Shown in pieces: positions 1 through 11,812 of a stretch of 64,000 nucleotides of DNA (position 1 is its first letter; the number at the start of each line of letters is the position of its first letter). Origin of the DNA: Flaveria trinervia. Its lineage: Eukaryota; Streptophyta; Magnoliopsida; Asterales; Asteraceae. Both the position numbers and the translations under genes were made by a program. The stretch spans positions 168,501 through 232,500 of the forward strand of contig CM046453.1 in NCBI GenBank assembly GCA_025506515.1. The letters run 5' to 3'. Below the pieces are notes generated by a model, which was not told the DNA's origin, searched no databases, and was given only the letters and a program-made list of their open reading frames with translations.

Positions 1-119
1 AAATGCAACTTATCACAATGAATGATGATGAATTAGGTCATTTCTACTAAGTAAGCTATTTTGCAACAACAAAAAACTATTAAGATTTATTCATCGTGAA
101 TTAAGCTCAGCTAGTTAGA

Positions 120-460
120 AAAAACCAATGATTTCGCGACTGGATCGGACCGCCGGTCCGATCAGTTTGACCGGGGATTGGTGCGGTGGCCGGTCCGGTT
201 CACTTCGATTCGTTTTTAGAATAACTTTTTTTTATTTTAATGGGTAAAACGGGGTGTTAAACAATAAATTAGTATATCGGATATACAAATTTAGTTAAGT
301 TTTATATATAACTATAAAATATATATGTAAATCATATATAAATTACTTATATTTAATTACATATATAAATATAATTAAAATATAGTTAAACCGGTCCAAA
401 CGGTCTGACCACCAAACCAATAAGGTGTCCGGTTCGATATCCGATCCAGTTTTCAAAACA
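120..460. repeat. Fold-back MITE-like repeat with CCGGTCC-rich arms
   Basis: The two ends are inverted relatives. The left arm carries CGACTGGATCGGACCGCCGG and later GGCCGGTCCGG. The right arm carries ACCGGTCCAAACGGTCTGACC and then ATCCGATCCAG, which reads CTGGATCGGAT on the other strand. The centre is AT-rich with no ORF. This layout resembles a non-autonomous DNA transposon. I could not fix the exact termini or a target-site duplication, so the borders are approximate. Confidence 0.5.
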
Positions 461-639
461 TTAAAAAAACTCATGATGTTTCATACATTCCATTATATAT
501 GATTTATTTATGTAAATATCGAGGTGTAAAAAGATTACAAACTAATTAATGACATTTAAACTAGAGATGACAATAACAAACTTAAATTACAATAACAAAT
601 ATAATAATACAACAGAGATAATGATAATCGGCCAATATG

Positions 640-1215
640 TTCTCAAGTTAAACGTGACCGACTGTCTAGTAACATGAACGTTAAAAGTATCAAATCAAGC
701 AATTAACAAGTCTTGAGTTAAGAGATTAATAATCTAGAAAAAATTTGTGGATGCATAGCAAATTTGAAGACTAAGAAATCACCGCTAAGGTATCTAAGGA
801 TGCGTTTGACCGCCATCCTATGACGAGCAATAAGTAGGATGCTGGACAAATTATGAGAACTTTTTAATCGCATAGACAATCGCTAGTCAAAATAAGATAC
901 TCCATATCACCAACCATGCTCTTATGCGTCAAGGGCTCCTCCATCGATACTCTAGACCAATAAGAGAGTGGTATGTTAGTGGAGATTATAGTCAATAAAG
1001 GCCAACACTAACCGCGACTATTGCACTGTAATGCATCTCGTAAATACTATTGTAAGAGAGATGAAGAATGTCGTTAAAGAAGCTAGGTAGCGTCTATCCT
1101 TAGAAAGTAGCTTAGATTGCCTAAATCCTTTAGGGGAAACTGAAAATGAAGTCGTCCAATCAAGTCGGCCATAAAGGTAGAGGAATGCCATATGATAAGA
1201 ATGTTAACAACATAA
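640..1215 (-). pseudogene. Decayed Ty1/copia RT/RNase H remnant
   Basis: Read on the minus strand, this stretch holds short blocks typical of the C-terminal half of copia reverse transcriptase. They are LKDLGNLSYFLRID (family form LGDLSYFLGIE), then a MVGDMEYLILTSD-like block (family form VGALQYLTLTRPD), then RMAVKRILRYLSGD (family form AVKRILRYLKGT). The order is correct for the end of RT running into RNase H. Stops and frameshifts separate the blocks and no long ORF survives. The YVDD segment and the integrase are not recognisable, and no LTR is seen nearby. It is an old fragment with no expected function. Confidence 0.6.
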
Positions 1216-3924
1216 ACCAAAACCTAACGCATAATTGAACCTCAAGAAAAATTAATGATGTATGTAAACTGAATTTTAAATCCAGATTTTTCAAGATCTG
1301 TAATGAGCTAGAACCAAAAGTGCGGGATGTCTGTTTAAACCCATAAAAAGTCTTGAGTAATATAAAATTTTTCTACGCTAACCGAATGTATCCTTTTCGG
1401 CGCTTTGCCCCTTCAATCCCATCAAGGTGCTGCCCCAAACCCACCATGGGGGGCATTGACCCCTACAAACCCTTCCGTCTAAAAGGTTTTGCCCTGTTGT
1501 ACTATCGTAATTCTTTGGTTCCTTAAATTAAAATATTTTTGAATGGGTTTCCATTGTACATCTTCTAACTCATATAAATGTTTATTTTAATTTCTCATTT
1601 GATAAATGAATATAGTTTTACTAAAATAACCTTTGATGACACAAACTTGTTTTGTGTTGTTTATTGGAATACATCTTTTTGTAGATGGATCAAATATTAA
1701 TCTTTTTTTTGGATCAATTAACAAATTAAGTAAGGTGTAAAATCAAGTTAGATGAGACTTCTAGAACATTGGTTGAAAATGCTTCAAATTGTGATAATGA
1801 AAAGCAAGCCAAGAATTTACATCTGATTGGAGAACTCTCATGAAATTGTTCCAATCACAAAGTCAAAGGACTGAGGTCTCTTCATTGGTTTGGCATACTC
1901 TACTAATGAATCTCTATTTTTCTACAAATAATAGAACACCAAAAAGCACGATGCTATCTCGGTCACGAGCTAATCTTTAACAACACAACTTTTGTTCCGA
2001 CTGTTATACCATTCCTCCCGGACTAATGATTTATTCTAATTACTTCTTTCAGTTACGGCAGGCAAAGTGGGCTCGGGTAGGGGCCGACGTCATGAGCAAC
2101 CCACGGGAACACCACCCACCTTATTAATTTTGGGTCTATTGAAACATGGCCTTTGCGGGTTGGTGAACCCTATGGCTACCTGTGAGACATGACTGTCGGA
2201 ATGATCTTTAGCACCTTTCAACGACTATTTTCACTGTTTAAAAACAATTAAACCTCATTTATTTTAACATTGTAAATATACATGATTACCCAACTTATTT
2301 ATCTACACCATCTGTCAAAAGTGCTCTATAGTTGTACATCTCTTCTCATCCAATTAACCTTCTAATTATATTTAATTAATTAAAAAGGTTTAAACAAAAA
2401 TGAAAAAAATGTATGTCAACATTTAAGAGTAAGAGTGACTTAGTAATGTGACACGTACGTGAAGAAGAAAGAAGAGTAAAAGATACACTCTTGGTCCTGG
2501 TTTGGTGTTTATTGAGGGATTAAAAAGAAAAAAAAAGGACGTGAGGATTTAATGAGGATTGGTGGAGTTGTAAGGCAGTTGTCGAGGCAGCCACATGGCT
2601 CTCACTTTGATTGCATTTGTAATGCATTTGCATTGCATGTATAGTCGCTCTTAAAACGAGGCAAATGCCTTATTTGTCATGTGTCCGGATGAGTCTTTCC
2701 ATGCAAACCGGATAGAATACATCACCAGTTGATGGTTTTCCGATTAATAATATAATACTACTAAACCAACCGCACATGGTTTTCCAATATTAATTATATA
2801 TCTATATGTACTCCTCAGCCCGTTTTTCATCATTTTCTTTTTTCATCATTTAAACTACAACGTGTCTTATATATATAACAATAGAATTGTTCACAAACTT
2901 AATTTTACAATTTTACCTTTATATTATTTTGTCTTTGAGGACGTATATATATATAGTTGTAAAATTTGAATACTTTATCGGCGTTGAATACTTATATTAT
3001 ATATCTATATGACAAATACAAGACGACATGAATAGTGACTTAAGATGATTAGTCCATTTTATTAAATTTTGTATTTCTTTTCTTTATTTATTCTTTTATA
3101 AATTAACTCATGTATATAAGTACACAATTAATCAAACATATTATATTATAGGTATATCTTTAGTTTGGTACACGCTCAACAAGATTGGTAGCGTGAGTTT
3201 GGACGTTACACAATAAAATCTAAACGAACATGTTCCGATACCCTTTTTACTTAACTGCGACTATATTTTTAGGTTTTTCCTTTCATTTAATTATAGGAGT
3301 ATATTGAAAATCAAAAAAAGATTATGTTCCTCTTTAATAAATTCTCAAATGCTTTTATTCATTATGTATTTTTACGTATCGTAATGAATTGAATTGATAC
3401 CGACTAAATTCCTGCCACAGTGTGTTACCAACCTACCTCGAGCCTTCATACCCGCTCGAGTAACGTTAATCTGTGGCGAAAAACGGATCAAATTTCCTAG
3501 TATGTTACATTAATGAATCACTATTGTCTTTTAGTGGAGCCATATGTTTATTTTTTATCTATTTAAATAGATGTGATTTCCGTATAAACCCGCAAAAGTT
3601 AGTTTGGTGAACTCTCTTTTGGTTTTTTAATTCTTTTTATTATTTGGTTTATTTTATTATAATGTGAATTCTATTTTTTGAGGTTTCCAAATGCTTTAAT
3701 TTTGTGGAACGCTCTTATGGTTTATTTAACGGTTTTGTTTTTATATAAAGTTTCTAATGTTATTAATATTAACGTCAAAACGTTTGGGTTTATGTCAAAA
3801 TTTATATATAAGTTTCAATTGTTACTTTCAGAAGATAAATGCAGTGCTTATCGTTATTGGTAGTGCCAATGTGCACGCAGCAACGCGAGCTGAAGTTCCC
3901 TAGTTCCATATATATATATATGGA
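1216..3924. other. Unassigned AT-rich intergenic DNA
   Basis: No gene or known repeat is recognised. There are two GC-richer islands, at about 1390-1500 (CCCC/GGGG-rich, around CCCACCATGGGG) and 2055-2200. They look like repeat fragments but I cannot name them. The short open frame at 3678-3863 is AT-biased and has no recognisable domain, so I do not call it a gene. Confidence 0.6.
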
Positions 3925-4800
3925 ATTACTTATACTATAACTAAGTAGCCTTACATATGAGTACTCTCATTTTATATTTTGATAAGATTTTATATGCCTT
4001 ATATGCTTAGATATGATTATGTGATTATATGCCTTACATGATATTTTCTTATACCTTGATTCTTATCAATGCACACACGATTCTCAAATCATATTCTAAG
4101 ACATTGTGTGCCTAAGTTTAATAGCTTTCAAATTTCAAATTTTGAATTGTTATTTATGGTTTTCAAATCTTGTCAAAGTTTATGTCCTATAACTGAAAAC
4201 ATGTAATGTTAGAAGAGTGGGATGTCTGTATCTCGAGGTGTTCTTTCTAGGCAAGGTATTTATATAAATCCAAATCAACCGATGGATCCGTTTACCTTAA
4301 CCGGGAACTCTTGGGATGAGTGTCCGCTTATTGGTACACATGTCTTCATTAATGTTGTAGTTGACCTAATACTTTGATAAGTCAACGTATTTGCTTTGGT
4401 TTGTAAACCGAACGTTATACTTGAAACATCTTGTTGTTATTTTCGTATTATCATTGATTTTGTCTTTTTGGATTTTAAAACTCATTATCCAATTCTCATA
4501 ATGAATCTTATTAATCTTCCTACATGTCTTCCCCTCAAAACCGCACTTATTCTAAAAACCCATTACAATGATACTCTTATTCTGCATCGTACATTTAATC
4601 TTAACAAACACGATTCTCGTATCAACCTTACGCTAATGCAACTTTTAAATATCAATGTCATCTAAGAACCATGCCGAAGTTGTATGCTTGAGAGAGCTCC
4701 TCTAGAGTCGTATTTCATCCAAAAGTGTCTTAAACATATTTCTCATGATCGTCAAGCCGATTCTCGTATTGATCTTACTTGTTACCAAACCTTCCGCTTT
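3925..4800 (+). repeat. Inverted fragment of a coding-poor gypsy internal region (gypsy-2 family)
   Basis: This stretch is colinear with the reverse complement of about 14600-15500, the internal region of gypsy-2. Shared blocks include the one around TTGGTTTGTAAACCGAACGTT, the one around AATCAACCGATGGATCC, and AATAAGTGCGGTTT on the opposite strand. On the + strand it starts just inside the position expected for the primer-binding site, which is not present. It ends where it meets gypsy-1 integrase sequence near 4800. It carries no conserved protein motif. The junction with gypsy-1 is head-on and in opposite orientation, and it marks the place where gypsy-1 lost its 3' half. Confidence 0.65.
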
Positions 4801-6900
4801 AACCTTCGTACACATGAGGCACTTAGCTACATAAGTCATTATGTCTTTCTTCATTCCAGGCCACCAATATTGACCACGCAGGTCCATGTACATCTTATCG
4901 GAGCCATGATGAATAGAATAACGAGTTTGAAGAGCTTCGTTCATGAAAAGAATAACGAGTTTGATGACATCTAGTCGGATCTCAGTATCGAACTCTCCCA
5001 AAAGTGTCAAACCATTGTCGTCGATCGTGCATTTCTTCGAACGAGATCATGTTGTTATGAACCTTCAACTTAGTGCATCGGCCACAACATTGGCTTTACC
5101 AGGATGGTAACGAATGTCACAGTCGTAATCACTAATCAAATCCACCTAACGTCGTTGTCTCATATTAAGATCTTTTTTACAAGAAACGTGTTGAAGGCTT
5201 TTGTGATCAGTGTAGACTATACAGTGTGTACTATAAAGGTAATGTCTCCGAATCTTTAAAGCAAAAACATAGCACCAAGCTCGAGATCGTGTGTTGTGTA
5301 ATTCACCTCATGGACCTTCAATTGTCTCGATGCATAAGCTATGACCTTTCCTCGTTGCATGAGAACACAACCAAGGCCTTGTTTAGATGTGTCACAATAC
5401 ATAGTGAAATCGTCGTTTCCATCGGGTAGGGTCAAGATAAGAGCATTGCACAACTTGTGCTTTAACGCTTCAAAAGCTTCTTGTTGCTCGGACCACCACT
5501 TGAATAGTTTATTCTTTTGTGTCAAAGAAGTGAGCGGCTTCGCGATCCTTGAATAGTTGGGAATGAATCGCCGGTAATAACCAGCAAGACCAAGGAAAGA
5601 ACGAACTTTGGTTGGAGTTATGGGAACACACCAATTCTTCATAGCTTCCACCTTTGTAGGGTCAACGTGAATTCCTTGGCTATCACCACGTGTCCTAGAA
5701 ATTGAACTTTCTCGAGCCAAAATTCACATTTTGAGAATTTCGCGTATAGTTGTTCTTTCTTTAACAACTCAAGAACTTGTCGCAGATGTAGCTCATGATC
5801 GGTGTGGGACTTGGAATAGATAAGTATGCCATCAATGAAGACGATCACAAGCTTGTCCAGATAATGCTTGCATACTCAATTCATGAGATCCATGAAAACA
5901 GCAGGAGCATTTATTAAACCATAAGGCATAACCATGAACTCATAATGCCCATATCGAGTACGGAATGCAGTCTTTGGGATATCATCGTCATAGATTCACA
6001 ATTGATGATAACCAGAATGTAAATCAATCTTCGAGAATATGGCAGCTCCTTGAAGTTGATCAAACAAGTCATCGATGCGAGGAAGAGGATAGCGGTTCTT
6101 GATGGTAAGCTTGTTAAGTTCACGATAGTCAATGCACATATGAAACAACCCATTTGTCTTATTCACAAACAGAACAGGTGCAACCCAAGGCGAAGAGCTA
6201 GGACGAATGAAGCCGTTATCGGATAGTTTTTGAAGTTGACTAGACAGCTCTTGCATTTCCGATGGTGCAAGTCGATATGGTGACTTAGCCATGGGGTTTG
6301 CTCCCGGAATCAAATCGATTTTAAACTCGACTTCATGCATGGGAGGTAAACCACTAAGGTCATCGAAAAATACTTCAGGAAAGTATCGTACAATCGGGAC
6401 ATCCTTAAGATCCTTCCCTTTGACTTTCGTGTTGACCACGTAATCCAAGAAAGCCATATAGTTCTTACTTAGGCACTTTCGGGCTTGGGTAAACGACATG
6501 AGTTTGAGCCCTTTGGAGGATTTTTCACCAAACACTTTCAATGTATCCTAGAAGGTAACGGTATACGAATGCACTTCTCGAAACAAATGATCTCGGCATA
6601 GTGTTTAGCTAACCAATCCATACCAATGATGACGTCAAAGCTTCCAAGTTTCACAGGAATAAGATCGATAAGAAAACGTATGCGTCAAGACTCAAGATAC
6701 AATCATGAATAATAATATCGATAGTGATCGGTTCTCCATCAGCGACTTCAACGTGAGAGGTCTTTCTAGTTTTGTATGTGGCTTAGCAAGAATGGGATCA
6801 AACTCTAATGAAATGAAACTCTTATCGACTCCAGAGTCAAATAGAATGTATGCATACGTATTATTAATAAGGAACATACCTGTGCAGTTTTAAAGGTATT
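4800..6900 (-). pseudogene. Gypsy-1 pol remnant (PR, RT, RNase H, IN zinc domain)
   Basis: Several frames on the minus strand together give an ordered gypsy pol. A protease-like block with DSG in the aspartic-protease position lies at about 6830. RT runs from about 6450 (SGLPPMHEVEFKIDLIPG) through PYRLAPSEMQEL and KNRYPLPRIDDLFDQL to 5840. The RT active-site block reads FIDGILIYS instead of FIDDILIYS, so one catalytic Asp is lost. The RT connection and RNase H follow at 5720-5040, with YCDTSKQGLGCVLMQRGKV. The integrase HHCC region ends at CLMCTKVKAE. Frameshifts and stops lie between blocks. The lost Asp argues for real decay rather than only sequencing error. Confidence 0.85.
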
Positions 6901-7072
6901 TAACGATACAGGTAAATCATCAAAAGAGTTAGATCATGAAAGTTAAGGTCGGGTTTAGCATACCATTCACCATATCGTTGTTTGCTTGTGCTTGATTCGC
7001 GTTGATGTTGAAGGCACGTCCTCGGGCTTATGGAACATTACCCACAAGATGAGGGCATTGTGGGCGGATGTG

Positions 7073-8122
7073 TCAAGGTTCCCCAAAATTGTAGCAAATG
7101 CGATTTGTGACCATCGCGGCATTGTTTGGAGCACGATGACAAGTCACCACCAAGTGTCCATATTTACCGCACAACGTATAGATGCGGCACGGAGCGTTCC
7201 CCGGATGATGATACCTACAAATGTTGCACATAGGTTGAGGACCAACATAGGCCCTAGCCCAAGGCACTTGTGCCACAAGTGCAACTGTAGGTACAAGTTG
7301 TCATTGAGGTGGTTTGGGTGCAACCACAACATAATTGTGCGCTAGTGTGAATCTGCGCTTCTTGTAGTTGTTGTTGTTCCCTCTGTTGTTGTAAGGTGGT
7401 TTGGCTTTGGTCTCCTTAACAGCCTTGGTAACCGTCTTTTCCACCTTCTTTGTACCCTTCACAGACATGGTGCCCACTCGTATATGATTCTCAGTGAGTT
7501 GAGTGGTGATAGTGATGGCTTCTTCTAATGTTGTGGGTCGGCTACCCATCATAGCATCCTAAATTTGGGGTGGTACACCCTTGATGAACTTCTCGATGTT
7601 AAGAGGGACATTGTTGACCATATAGGGCAACAATATACTCAACTCATGATGCCTAGTTGAGTAAGCCAAATGGTCACGACCATCTTGTTTCAGGTTTCGA
7701 AATTCCTCCTCCAGTTTTTGTAGCTCACTCCTCGGGCAGAACTTTGTGATTGCAATGTTCTTGAACTCATCCCAAGTGAGTGCCAACACAACATTAGCAC
7801 CTCAATTTCTATTCTCGTTATTCCACCAGGTAAGTGCCCTTTGTTGGAGCATACTAGTGGCATAACGAACTTTGAGTGCCTCGTGACACTCACAATTGAC
7901 GAAGGTATTATCCATGCTCTCAAACCACTCAAGAAGACCACTGGCTCCTTCCTTGCCACTATAACTAGTGGGCTTGCAAGAACTAAAGTGCTTGAAGGTA
8001 CAGGTTTGGCTATTGCGCCTTTGGTTCGCGTTGTTTTCCTCTTGACCATTTCCGTTGTTGCTTGAATTGGCCATCAAGGTGCTATTGAGTTCAGCAACCA
8101 TGGTCAGAATGACGACAGCCAT
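7073..8122 (-). pseudogene. Gypsy-1 gag remnant
   Basis: The minus-strand frames hold a capsid-like retrotransposon gag. SYSGKEGASGLLEWFESMD and LTWWNNE lie near 7800-7950, then WDEFKNIAITKFCPRSELQ and LEEEFRNLKQ in the next frame at 7600-7780. A basic linker follows. Two zinc-knuckle-like blocks lie at about 7090-7190 (LCGKYGHLVVTCH, and ICYNFGEP at the ORF end). Both have lost a Cys relative to the CX2CX4HX4C consensus. At least three frame changes separate the parts. In an intact element this protein would form the virus-like particle and bind the RNA. Confidence 0.8.
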
Positions 8123-8855
8123 TTATCGAGCAATCATGGCGGCTAGCTTACGATCGGAACTTCCATGCTTTCCATGGTGACGAGATATGCTGGAATACAC
8201 AAAATGAGTTAGACACGGGAATGAGAATAACAAAGGATAGTAATTTTAACAAGAGTAAGTCAAGAGTTGTAAGGCACATGGAATGGTTCCATTTGATAAC
8301 CATTATCATTTGGAAACGTTGACACGTCAAGGTAAATTGACCTATTTGCCTTGGAAATTTTTGTATCTTGACCATAGTTTATCACTCATCCTAGAAATCC
8401 CCAGGTAAGCATAACTAGTCCCGTAGGATTTATGCGAAATGCTTGCCTTAGCCCGAAGGCCTTTCACCACGAAAACCAGAATACATGTGTCTATGTGTCA
8501 TGCAAATTTCTTAGGTTCATGAAATCAAAACTTTGATGAGATGTTCATAGATTAGACATAGAGTCTAAGGAATTAAACCCACGATAATAAGTGTAGATCC
8601 ACAAGTCGTCGAGAATAAGTTTAGGAAGTTTCATTTGTCTGGGATAATCAAAGAGTCAAAGATAAGTTTAAGGGAGACTAGTAACAAAGTTTAAGCATTT
8701 ACAAGGCAATCCGATGCTAAGGCAAGAAGGCATAGCATTATGTAGCATGCAAACCATCTATATATTTACAAGAATATAAATATTATTTTATAAGGTTCAT
8801 ACATAAACTATAGTCTAGGTCACCATTTCTAATAACCTAAATCCCTATAGTTATG
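8123..8855 (-). other. Gypsy-1 leader between PBS and gag
   Basis: This untranslated stretch separates the primer-binding site from the gag start. It holds no conserved ORF. Confidence 0.6.
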
Positions 8856-8868
8856 GGCTCTGATACCA
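8856..8868 (-). promoter_or_regulatory. Gypsy-1 primer-binding site
   Basis: The minus strand reads TGGTATCAGAGCC, complementary to the 3' end of initiator methionine tRNA. It lies 3 bp inside the LTR end (TGTGACA at 8872-8878). Confidence 0.9.
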
Positions 8869-8871
8869 ATC

Positions 8872-9703
8872 TGTCACACCCCAACCTTGACTGCGGAATC
8901 ATCGAGATGTGAGGGTTAAGATTGTTCACAGCCACATAACGCTATCTTTAAATGAAAATAGTATTATTATAAGTTTCAAATGAAGATACAATCATATGTC
9001 TAAATCATGAAATTGTTTCAAAGAAAACAAAAACATAACATAAGCACTTTATTCTTTTATCAAGGTCCAAATCCTAGTTTATTGCAAGCTTCAAAAGTTA
9101 ACCTCAAACATACGTGTTTCCTGAAGCATGTTAAAAATAACGGGTCAGCTATAAAGTTGGCGTGTTTACAAGGGTTTTATATACATATTATATCAAAGGT
9201 TACAAGTAGCAATTCATGTCATAGGTTATGAGTTAAGCAAGTTTATAAAACACATATAGCTACAATCAAACATCAAATTAATTACATGTTTATATGATTG
9301 GCTAAGTGTACTTGGTTCCTATGATGAACAAGTCATACGTCATCAGGAGTCGGCAATACATTGTCTTTAGAACCAAATAGGCTTGTCGGGCCCAAAGATC
9401 TAAGACGTCGCTAGGCTAGTAATAGTTAATGATTGTAAACAAAATATGTATCTCATATAAGACTTACAATAACACAAATAACCATGAAAAATAAAAGTAT
9501 GAATTGCAAGTGCTTTATAAGATTTAAACATTTACAAGTGTATGTTGATAAGATTAACATGTTTCACCCTAAAACGATGTGAAATAATGTAAAAAAGGGC
9601 AAGGAAACTCACATGATCAACAAGTATATAATTGGTGACAAATAAGGAAAATAATTTTCGTTCTAACGTATTCCTTCATGAGGTACCTAAATATATATAT
9701 TTT
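8872..9703 (-). repeat. Gypsy-1 5' LTR, PBS-proximal part
   Basis: On the + strand the LTR starts TGTCACACCCC at 8872 and runs to the copia insertion. The last five bases (ATTTT, 9699-9703) form the left copy of the copia target-site duplication. The rest of the LTR resumes at 32134. It is related in sequence to the gypsy-2 LTR, for example around the CATGTTAAAAATAA and AATTCATGTCATAG blocks. Confidence 0.8.
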
Positions 9704-10113
9704 GGTTGATACATATGTACCTAGTTTAGGAGCTTAATATAAAATGTTTGTCATGTCTTACATATATGTAATGAATGAGTTGAATGAAATACAATATGTG
9801 ATTAATGCTTATAATGTTTAATGTTTCATTGTTTATTATGTGTTAAAGTATGTTGAACTAACTATATAGGTTTGTGGTTGTTTGCATATTTCTTAGTCAA
9901 CAATGATTGAAAAATGTGTTCAAACTTAATCATATGAAGTCTTCATGTGAATGGACCATGCTAATGGACCATACGCATGAATACTTCATGCTAATGGACT
10001 AGTCGCACGACTGAACCAGCAGACTGGATCAGTCACATGATTGAGACATAAGATTGACTCAATCGCACGACTGAATCTTCAGTCGTGCGTATAGATCAGT
10101 TGTATGATTCAGT
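9704..10113 (+). repeat. Copia 5' LTR, first part
   Basis: It matches the start of the 3' LTR (31367 on). The first base is G where the 3' copy has T of TGTTGATAC. It is cut at 10113 by gypsy-2, and TCAGT (10109-10113) is the left TSD copy. Short AGTCG-N2-CGACT-like stems lie within it. Confidence 0.85.
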
Positions 10114-10837
10114 TGTCACACCCCGACCGACGGCGAAATCATTGGGGGGGACAAATGTGAAACGATTGTTCATAGCACATGGAACTAATTAAGTTGAATG
10201 TAACACCCGGTTATTTTTTTGAAGACAAGATATAAAGAATTAGAGAAAGAAAGGCGATTAAGTCCAAGTGGAGGGACTAAAAGTGTGAAAAGGACTAAAA
10301 TCTATGAAAAGTTGGTGTAAAGGTGGGCATGGCCGCCCACCCTCATTTCACATCACCACTTCTTCGGTTTTAGAGAGAGAAAGCAGGGGAAACTCTCGGC
10401 TTGTAGAAGAAGAAGAAGAAGTGAACGAATTTCAAGGTAAGAATTCGTGGTTTTTATGTGTTTATGATGGGTTTTATCCCGGTTATGTGTTTATGTGCTT
10501 ATGGGTTGTGTTTATGCTCGGGTGTGTGTGTTTTTGGATGTTGTTTCTAGGTGTTTTGAACTCTTTGCAAGTGGGTAAAAAGGAAGAACACCCAAGTTGC
10601 ACCAGGTGAGTTCTATACCCTGGTTTTTACTTGTTTTCAAACATCTTTGGGGCTGAAAATGTATTTAAATGATTTTCCAATGTTTGAGTATGTATGCCCG
10701 TATATATTGTGCATGATTGAATGTGATTCTTGGATGTTCATAGGTTGTTCATGTTTAGAATGGACACGTTAAGCTTTGAATAGATGGATTTGATGATTGG
10801 GTTGAAAACATACTGGAAACATGTTGAACAGAAGGTC

Positions 10838-11290
10838 CATGCGCCTAGATAAGGCTCATGCACCTGAAAATGCCTTAGAACGAATTAAGTGTAATCCATG
10901 CGCCCAAGCAGTAGTCCATGCGCCCAAACAGTAGCCCATGCGCCCAAACAGTAGCCCATGCGCCTAAGATTACCTTAGAAATGTTTAAGTATAGCCCATG
11001 CGCCTGAACAGTGGCCCATGCACCTAAAAATGTTAGCCGGACGACTAAGTGTAGGGCCATGCGCCCCAATAGTGCCCATGCGCCCAAGTGGCTCATGCGC
11101 CTAAGTGTCCATGCGTCCGAATTACTCATGTGTCTAAGTGTTCATACGCACAAATAGTTCCCATGCGCTGAATAGTTCATGCGCCTAAAGTGAAAATGTT
11201 TTAAGTTTTGGCTAATGCGCCTACATAGTGATGAAACGCCCGAACAGGGCTCATGCGCCCAAATAGTTCCCATGCGCCTAAGCACTTAGA
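10838..11290. repeat. CCATGCGCC minisatellite within the solo LTR
   Basis: There are many imperfect copies of an ~18-26 bp unit built on CCATGCGCC(C/T)AA. They are interspersed with drifted forms such as TCATGCACC and CCATGCGTCC. It is noncoding; open frames through it are repeat artefacts. Confidence 0.8.
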
Positions 11291-11708
11291 AATTTTTAAA
11301 GAATTTTTTTGGGAGTCTGTGCTTTAGGGTTTTGACCGAGGTTGACTAAGGGCTTATTAATGATGATGTTTCATGCACGATATGATTACTTATGATTGTT
11401 CCTTATTATTGTTATTGTTATTATTATTATTACTTATAGTATGTGACTTTACGTGGTATGTTATTATCGTAACGTAAAGTATATCGTAATAATAAAGTGA
11501 AAGAGCGATAAAGAAAAGAAGAGGAACATTAATGAAAATGTTAACAAGTCTTGCAAGCTTACAGGAGGTACACAACTATGTTGTCGTTAGCTTAACTGTG
11601 TTGTGGGTTAGCTACCCTATTATGCACACAGGGTCAATCAATTGAGATTGGCAGGACCTTTGCAGCGTGTCCTGGGTGATTGGGTTGGCCATGTACATAG
11701 TACACAGA

Positions 11709-11812
11709 ACCCTTTCGGGGAATACAACCCTTTTGAGGGATACAGTTGACCCTTTCGGGGGATATAGTTGACCCTTTCGGGGGATACAGTTGACCCTTTC
11801 GAGGGGTATAGA
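11709..11812. repeat. ACCCTTTCGGGG minisatellite within the solo LTR
   Basis: Five tandem units of about 20-26 bp are built on ACCCTTTCGGGGGATA(C/T)AGTTG. Each contains a CCCTTTCGGGG near-palindrome. Confidence 0.8.

Noticed and set aside
3865..3905. Helitron-like end with CTAGT near GCAACGCGAG
   Set aside because: The hairpin is weak and no matching 5' end or family context is visible.
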